From Pseudomonadota bacterium (GTDB lineage: Bacteria > Myxococcota > Bradymonadia > UBA4248), in NCBI GenBank assembly GCA_017629415.1, contig JAGBXG010000384.1, positions 1-10,866 on the forward strand: a stretch of 10,866 nt of DNA. The letters run 5' to 3'. Numbering within the stretch: position 1 is the first letter of the stretch; the number at the start of each line of letters is the position of its first letter. The notes beneath the pieces are model-generated. The model ran no database searches, was not told where the DNA came from, and was given only the letters and a program-made list of their open reading frames with translations. A program made the translations under genes and the position numbers. Positions 6,669 through 10,866 of this stretch are shown one piece after another.

Positions 6669-7967
6669 ATGTATCGAAAAATTCTCATCGCGAATCGGGC
6701 GGATTGCGCCCTCCGCCTGATCCAGGCATGCCATGATGAAAATATCGAAGCATGCCTGATTTGCGCTCGTGACAACGCATCTCAAGCCATTATATCCCAA
6801 GCCGATGATGTCATCTATACAGGCATGACTCGCGAGGCTTATACATCCCCGGAAAATATCCTCGAAGCCGCATTATCACGAGATTGTGAAGCCATTTTGC
6901 CAGGATGGGGCTTTTTATCAGAAGACTTTGCTTTTGCACGACGCTGCAGACACTTGGGGCTCCATTTTATTGGCCCCAAAACCCAACATATTCAGCTGTT
7001 CGGCGACAAACTTAAAACCATTCAAACTTTGTCTGCACTCATGCCTATGCACAGCCAAGCCATGCCGTGCAACACACCAATTTTGGATTCACGCCTGAAG
7101 GATTCTGGCCATCATTGTTGGATGCTGAAACCACGTTGCGGCGGCGGCGGCAAAGGGTTGGAAAGTTTCCAATCTATCGAAGCCCTCATGGCTCGTCTGA
7201 CTTCTCTCTCAAAAAATTTGCGCCATTATTATGTCGAACCCTTGATTCCTGAGGCACGACACATCGAATTTCAGATTTTTGGCGACGGCATGGGACGTAT
7301 TGATGTCATGGGCTGCCGGGATTGTACGCCACAAGTCCATCATCAAAAATGGCTGGAACAGTCTGTCGATTTGACGGCCAATCTTGTGTTATCCCAGCTT
7401 TGCGATGAGCTCATGCACGCCTTTGCCAGCTTGAAATATCAAAGCTGGGGTACCGTCGAATTTCTTGTCCATGATGAAACAGCTGTATTGCTTGAAGTCA
7501 ACCCCAGACTGCAAGTGGAACATGGGGTGACTGAAATGGCTTTAAATACAGACATTGTCCGACGAGCCATTCGGCTTTCCTGTATGGGGCCTCAAGGCTT
7601 TGAACGCGTCAAATCCCCAAACAATCCCTCATGCACTGAACATACTGAATGTCTGGAATTCCGGCTCTATGCACGTACTGCCGGCATCATTCAGAATATT
7701 GGTTTTCAGGGATTCGAATGGCCACACCATAAATATGAATCAGATCCAAGTTATCGCTTGGAAACAGCATGTCAGCCAGGAGACCCCATGACGGGCATTT
7801 ACGATGGCATGCTGGCGCGGTTCATCGTTCAAGCCCCCCCGAATCAAGCCTTAAAAAAACTCAAATCATGGCTTAAGGATTGGCACATTGAAGGTATTAA
7901 GACCAATATAAATGATCTCAATACACTACCATCTGATCTCAATACGCTTACTCAATATCGACGTTAG
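6669..7967 (+). CDS. Biotin carboxylase-type ATP-grasp protein (AccC-like), stand-alone and diverged
   Basis: This 432-residue protein spans the whole biotin carboxylase fold; E. coli AccC has 449. KILIANRADCALRLIQAC at the N terminus matches the preATP-grasp domain. The ATP-grasp glycine loop GGGGKG is at 158-163, preceded by K154. HIEFQ is at 198-202. H225 and K227 in the QVHHQK motif, E264, and E276 with N278, R280 and E284 in EVNPRLQVEH match the metal, ATP and bicarbonate residues of AccC. The C-terminal carboxylase domain ends with IEGIKTN. The usual family reaction is ATP-dependent carboxylation of biotin on a carrier protein. Oddities are CRDC where the family has ERDC, an EQS where AccC has EEA, no biotinyl domain, and no BCCP or carboxyltransferase nearby. 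The C terminus is short and contains a repeated DLNTL. No Shine-Dalgarno is visible, and the start 6 nt after the kinase stop suggests coupling. It may be a paralogue with another substrate. Confidence 0.88.
   Translation: MYRKILIANRADCALRLIQACHDENIEACLICARDNASQAIISQADDVIYTGMTREAYTSPENILEAALSRDCEAILPGWGFLSEDFAFARRCRHLGLHFIGPKTQHIQLFGDKLKTIQTLSALMPMHSQAMPCNTPILDSRLKDSGHHCWMLKPRCGGGGKGLESFQSIEALMARLTSLSKNLRHYYVEPLIPEARHIEFQIFGDGMGRIDVMGCRDCTPQVHHQKWLEQSVDLTANLVLSQLCDELMHAFASLKYQSWGTVEFLVHDETAVLLEVNPRLQVEHGVTEMALNTDIVRRAIRLSCMGPQGFERVKSPNNPSCTEHTECLEFRLYARTAGIIQNIGFQGFEWPHHKYESDPSYRLETACQPGDPMTGIYDGMLARFIVQAPPNQALKKLKSWLKDWHIEGIKTNINDLNTLPSDLNTLTQYRR
7913..7945 (+). repeat. 12-nt direct repeat at the 3' end of the biotin carboxylase-like gene
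   Basis: TGATCTCAATAC occurs at 7913-7924 and again at 7934-7945, encoding a duplicated DLNTL pentapeptide. A weaker third CTCAATAT follows at 7951-7958. CTCAATAC is also part of the intergenic element at 1-28 and 4410-4450, which may be coincidence at this length. Confidence 0.6.
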
Positions 7968-8418
7968 TACAGCCACGGCTGTATAAAGCCTCAAGTGCCC
8001 AAGCAGCGGTATCATAATCGGCTTTGCGATGAATCGATATTTTGGGTGTCGGTGTACACAATGCTGGCAAATTTTTGTCAGCATAATTGGCAAAATCATT
8101 GCGAGACATGGCGGCATCATTCACAATCAAAACACTGTTGTCATTGATGTAAATCATGAGCTGATTCGCCTTGGGTGCAACGTCAGAATCTAAGGTAGTA
8201 TGCTGCAATACAGTTGCCTGAAGTTTTTCATAACTCTCAGACAAAGCGTGTGTTTCAAGCTCAAGGGCATCCAATTTAGCATCGACTTCAGTCATTTCAG
8301 CACTTGCCTGAATCGAATTTCTAAAATCATCTTCAGAACGTGCATCCGATGCAGACTTGCCGCATCCGACAAAAAACGTGAAAAAAAGAAGGCTAAGTAT
8401 CAAAAAGTATTTTGTCAT
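7948..8418 (-). CDS. Predicted lipoprotein with ExbD/TolR-like periplasmic C-terminal domain
   Basis: This 156-residue protein has a lipoprotein signal: K3, a hydrophobic run at 4-17 and a lipobox-like FVGC with C19. Position -3 is F rather than the usual L, so the match is slightly non-standard. There is no Asp at +2, which fits export to the outer membrane. Residues about 40-72 are a charged heptad-like stretch, likely coiled coil. Residues 87-156 run as strand (LMIYIN), strand (SVLIVND), helix (SRNDFANYADKNL), strand (PKISIHRKAD), helix (AAWALEALYSRGC), strand (NVDI). That order and the spacing of ILLNG, VVIRAD and VLDALRxAG-type motifs resemble the periplasmic domain of ExbD/TolR. This assignment is by eye. 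C121 and C150 might pair. The ATG overlaps the stop of the upstream kinase as TAATG, so translation is probably coupled and the two products probably act together. Confidence 0.75.
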   Translation of the reverse strand: MTKYFLILSLLFFTFFVGCGKSASDARSEDDFRNSIQASAEMTEVDAKLDALELETHALSESYEKLQATVLQHTTLDSDVAPKANQLMIYINDNSVLIVNDAAMSRNDFANYADKNLPALCTPTPKISIHRKADYDTAAWALEALYSRGCTNVDIE

Positions 8419-9941
8419 TATTGGGACCGTTTTCTAAAAAGATTGGTTCGAAGTTTAAAATCGCCGCCATTGTTTACCACAATAATCGATTCTGTCCGAT
8501 AACCCTCAAGCTTAAATTTAATATGCAGATGTTCTGTCATAATCGCACTGACTTTGCATGGTGTTTTTTCTGAATGAAGCACACCATTAACATAGACATC
8601 TGCCCCCGCTGGCATTGTTTCAAAATAAACATAAGGATCGTCAACAACTTTGGCACTCAAGTTGACTGCATAGCCAGAGATATCCTCAACATCTTCTGTA
8701 AGCGTAAAACTTTGGGCGGGCAATTCCGGCGCTTTCATATAAACCAAAACAGGCGGTTTTTCAGGAAGATCAAGCGTCAGAGGCGTATTGCCCAAAGGCC
8801 GATTATTGATGAGCACTTCGGCGGGCACATCAGAAATAAATTTATAAGTATGTAACTGTGTTTGAGGAATTTCTATTTCAGTCGGCATCCAAAGGACAAT
8901 CCTTGCAATAATGAATCCGATGCAAATACAAACAATGGTACCAACTAAAATCAACCGCCCCGGCGAAATATGATGAAGCCATTGCAAAATTTCGGGCGTA
9001 TTCAGCGCGGGCAAAGAATCATGCGTACGCATGACTTCATAGTCTTCTCCAGTCATGACAAATCCATCAAGAAGCTCTTCCAACGCCCGCATAAACGCAG
9101 CCATAGAACGGTAACGTTTATTTTTATCTTTTTGCAGTGCCTTATCCAATACGCGGTAAATGCGTTTCCAAATGCGTTCATTTTTCAGATGTTCCGGCAA
9201 TTTGGGAAGCTTATGGTTCAGCGTTGCTTCAAAAATATCTATCAGACTATTGCCCACATAAGGCGGCATGCCAAACAGGCATTCCCACAGAATAATGCCA
9301 AGCGCATAAATATCTGTACGCGCATCGACATCACTGCCTCGAATTTGTTCTGGAGACATATAATAAGGTGTCCCCAGTGTAGCACCTGCATTGGTCAGTT
9401 TTTGTTGAAGCGCTTGAACATCTTGATCCAGTTTAGCCACGCCGAAATCGATGACTTTAACAAAGTCCGCGGTTCCTGCTGTCTGTACAATAAAAATATT
9501 GGCAGGTTTCAGATCGCGGTGAATCACCCCATGCATGTGCGCATCACACAAGGCAGCTGCCACCTGATGCATATAACGAATGGCGACCCAAGGTTCCAGT
9601 ACGCGCCGCTGCTGCAGAATACTATCAAGCGGCTGGCCCTCTAAAAACTCCATTGTAAAATAATATTTGTCGCCATCTACGCATCCCGCATCAAACAACT
9701 GACAAATATTCGGATGTTTAAGGCGTGATACGACCGAGGTTTCCAACTGAAAACGGTGCAAGATGACTGCATCATGGCTCAGATCAGGCCGAAGCATCTT
9801 CAATGCGACGATCATCCCGGTACGCGTATCATTCGCCTTATAGATGCTGCCCATACCACCGCAGGCCACCAAAGATTGAACCAGGTAGCGCCCGTCAAAA
9901 AGCGTTCCGACAAAAGGATCTGATTCTGCTCGATGATACAT
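8418..9941 (-). CDS. Transmembrane Ser/Thr protein kinase with two C-terminal PEGA-like repeats
   Basis: This is a 507-residue protein when started at ATG 9941; a TTG at 9953 would add four residues, and neither start has a clear Shine-Dalgarno. The kinase domain covers about 19-290. The glycine loop is CGGMG at 27-31, K48 sits in VALK, and E67 is the likely helix-C glutamate. The catalytic loop HRDLKPAN is at 141-148, DFG at 165-167 and SPE at 196-198, so it should be active. A juxtamembrane linker leads to one TM helix at 329-351. The extracytoplasmic part (352-507) contains two PEGA-like beta units. One, from about 366, has VPAEVLINNRPLGNTP. The other, from about 437, has MPAGADVYVNGV. PEGA domains are common at the envelope face of such kinases and may bind cell-wall or surface partners. 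The final codons overlap the start of the lipoprotein gene by one base, so the two form a coupled unit. Substrates are unknown. Confidence 0.93.
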   Translation of the reverse strand: MYHRAESDPFVGTLFDGRYLVQSLVACGGMGSIYKANDTRTGMIVALKMLRPDLSHDAVILHRFQLETSVVSRLKHPNICQLFDAGCVDGDKYYFTMEFLEGQPLDSILQQRRVLEPWVAIRYMHQVAAALCDAHMHGVIHRDLKPANIFIVQTAGTADFVKVIDFGVAKLDQDVQALQQKLTNAGATLGTPYYMSPEQIRGSDVDARTDIYALGIILWECLFGMPPYVGNSLIDIFEATLNHKLPKLPEHLKNERIWKRIYRVLDKALQKDKNKRYRSMAAFMRALEELLDGFVMTGEDYEVMRTHDSLPALNTPEILQWLHHISPGRLILVGTIVCICIGFIIARIVLWMPTEIEIPQTQLHTYKFISDVPAEVLINNRPLGNTPLTLDLPEKPPVLVYMKAPELPAQSFTLTEDVEDISGYAVNLSAKVVDDPYVYFETMPAGADVYVNGVLHSEKTPCKVSAIMTEHLHIKFKLEGYRTESIIVVNNGGDFKLRTNLFRKRSQ

Positions 9942-10025
9942 GGGCAAACTCAAAAGATAAAAAGCACAAGAAAAAACAAAAGCAATGGTTCCGTAAAGGT
10001 TTGAATCCTACAGGTTTTGGGGCGT

Positions 10026-10045
10026 TGCGGGGCGAAAGCCCCGCA
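10026..10045. repeat. 8-bp hairpin with GAAA loop
   Basis: TGCGGGGC and GCCCCGCA pair perfectly around a GAAA (GNRA-type) loop. The GGGGC/GCCCC core is shared with the hairpin at 4516-4534. No T-run follows on either strand. Confidence 0.7.
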
Positions 10046-10054
10046 TAGGGGGTA

Positions 10055-10082
10055 GGCGCGTATTTGCGCAGCAAATAGCGCC
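10055..10082. repeat. 12-bp hairpin with one bulge, related to the 4410-4450 element
   Basis: GGCGC plus TATTTGC pairs with GCAAATA plus GCGCC, leaving G10060 bulged and a three-base loop. Read on the minus strand, the order GCGCTATTTGC then AAATACGCGCC parallels the arms and inner boxes of the element at 4410-4450. Confidence 0.65.
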
Positions 10083-10084
10083 GC

Positions 10085-10100
10085 AGGGGGCTTGCCCCCT
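10085..10100. repeat. Short GC hairpin
   Basis: AGGGGGC and GCCCCCT are perfectly complementary with only TT between them, so about six pairs would form with a CTTG loop. It is the third hairpin of a contiguous cluster. Confidence 0.6.
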
Positions 10101-10197
10101 CAAATCTCATGATTCAGAAAGTTTTCAGAAACACGCTGAAAGATTCCTTAAACGTATGGGAAAATCAAAAATAATATGAAAAGACAACGCCGTCTCA

Positions 10198-10425
10198 TCA
10201 CGAATTCGTCAATGAATTGTCGCGCATTATTTGCTCGATTTGAACTTGAACTTTCTCTGCCGCTGCATCAAGCCCAAGACGGAGATAAATCCCGCGAGCC
10301 ATGCGATATGCATTCAAAGCTGCCATATTTTGACGAGTTCTAAGCAGAAATTCTGCATATTGCGGTAACATCTGTGCACGCTCAAGCTTCATTTCATAAC
10401 GCTCATAAACACCCATCAGGCGGCG
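10198..10425 (-). pseudogene. Downstream fragment of the TAG-interrupted helical-repeat gene
   Basis: This stretch continues in the same frame as the partial gene at 10426-10866, directly after its TAG, and ends at a TGA (10198-10200). It gives 75 codons. An ATG at 10414-10416 could start a 72-residue product, but I see no Shine-Dalgarno before it. The product reads as two or three amphipathic helices. The segment from AEFLLRTRQNMAALNAYRMARGIYLRLG looks like the last TPR unit and capping helix typical of the C terminus of TPR proteins. Because frame and repeat register carry straight through the TAG, I read it as the severed end of one gene. A separate small protein or read-through product is the alternative. 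Confidence 0.6.
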
Positions 10426-10866
10426 CTAAATCAGATTGGCACGTGATGGATTGTATTGCGGATTTTCAGGGTTCGCATAGAGCGAAGCCAAAAGCCCTAA
10501 AATACGCGTCCATAACCCCACACAACGCAAAGCTACGGCTGTTTTATGCGCCTTGCGGAGGGTACGCATTGCTTTCTCATACAAACCGCCAGAAATCTGC
10601 AAGCAGGCTGTATTCGCCAGACAACGGGCAATCAATGCCTTTTGATGTGTCTGCTGTGCCATGCCCAAACAAACCTCTGTCGTCGAGCGAGCCGTACGAC
10701 GGGCTTCAAGCGCCAATGCTCCCTCGGCAATATCACTCAATAAATTGGCATGCAGGATGACATCATTCATTTCCTGAGCCATCCCCAAGGCAACATTCAA
10801 AGCTTCAAGCCCCTTATCGATATCATCGAAACGCGCATAAAGCAGCCACTGAGACCGGCAAGCCAA
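10426..10866 (-). CDS. Helical-repeat (TPR-like) protein, 5' end beyond window, ending at an in-frame TAG
   Basis: The visible part is about 146 residues and is open to the right edge, so the true start is outside. A TTG at the very edge is not a credible start. The sequence is almost wholly alpha-helical, with pairs of amphipathic helices about 40 residues apart, such as LEALNVALGMAQEMNDVILH, then TEVCLGMAQQTHQKALIARC, then YEKAMRTLRKAHKTAVALRC. This spacing and the A/L/Y/G pattern fit degenerate TPRs of the kind found C-terminal to kinases or NTPases in large bacterial signalling proteins. It ends at TAG 10426-10428, after which the same frame continues in the same style for 75 codons. No catalytic motif is visible in the part seen, so the function is unknown. 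It is oriented toward the kinase-PEGA gene but is separated from it by 256 nt (484 nt counting from the TAG). Confidence 0.7.
   Translation of the reverse strand: MACRSQWLLYARFDDIDKGLEALNVALGMAQEMNDVILHANLLSDIAEGALALEARRTARSTTEVCLGMAQQTHQKALIARCLANTACLQISGGLYEKAMRTLRKAHKTAVALRCVGLWTRILGLLASLYANPENPQYNPSRANLI

Larger units (their letters stand above)
9942..10197. other. 256-nt intergenic region with a three-hairpin cluster
   Basis: Between the minus-strand kinase and the upstream repeat-protein gene there is no convincing coding sequence. A T-rich stretch on the minus strand (9951-9982) lies just before the kinase start. Three hairpins stand side by side at 10026-10100. A weaker 6-bp hairpin, TTTCAG/CTGAAA at 10123-10141, is nearer the end of the repeat-protein gene and could be a weak transcription end. 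I could not place a convincing promoter for the kinase gene. Confidence 0.6.

Noticed and set aside
7968..8150. Read-through frame after the TAG of the carboxylase-like gene as evidence for UAG recoding
   Set aside because: The frame stays open for about 60 codons, but it is antisense to the lipoprotein gene and its H/C/Q/N-rich product has no likeness to the missing AccC C terminus.
8970..9644. Plus-strand open frame of 224 codons opposite the PEGA kinase
   Set aside because: It is a mirror of the kinase domain coding sequence; the product is H/R/F/I-rich with no recognisable domain.

Overview
The window reads as a chromosomal segment of a Gram-negative bacterium, most plausibly of a deltaproteobacterial or Myxococcota-like lineage such as the Bradymonadia. 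That placement is inference. It rests on two receptor-type Ser/Thr protein kinases in 10.9 kb, one with C-terminal PEGA repeats, a predicted lipoprotein, TPR-type helical repeats, and a PgpH-type cyclic-di-AMP phosphodiesterase. Base composition is moderate and A-rich on coding strands. No rRNA, tRNA, CRISPR, transposase or phage gene was seen.

Layout. Positions 1-230 are a leader with one good sigma70-like promoter and the cut end of an intergenic repeat. From 231 to 7967 four genes lie on the plus strand. A 7TM-HD phosphodiesterase (231-3527) with a very long lysine-rich tail is followed 23 nt later by an electron-transfer-flavoprotein beta-type subunit (3551-4288). A 358-nt gap packed with hairpins and short repeats follows. 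Next come a zinc-ribbon Ser/Thr kinase (4647-6662) and, 6 nt later, a stand-alone biotin-carboxylase-type ATP-grasp enzyme (6669-7967). From 10866 back to 7948 all genes lie on the minus strand. A helical-repeat protein runs off the right edge and is broken by an in-frame TAG (10426-10428). A second hairpin-rich gap follows, then a Ser/Thr kinase with PEGA repeats (8418-9941), then a small lipoprotein (7948-8418) whose ATG overlaps the kinase stop codon. The two gene sets converge and overlap by 20 bp at 7948-7967.

How the genes may fit together. The window is dominated by envelope and nucleotide signalling: a c-di-AMP phosphodiesterase and two transmembrane kinases with different extracytoplasmic domains. 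Two metabolic enzymes, EtfB-like and biotin-carboxylase-like, sit beside them without their usual partners (EtfA, BCCP, carboxyltransferase). The most distinctive unit is the kinase-PEGA gene translationally coupled to a lipoprotein whose C-terminal half resembles the periplasmic domain of ExbD/TolR. The other points of interest are the TAG-interrupted repeat protein, the lysine-rich tail on the phosphodiesterase, and an intergenic palindromic repeat family seen at three places.
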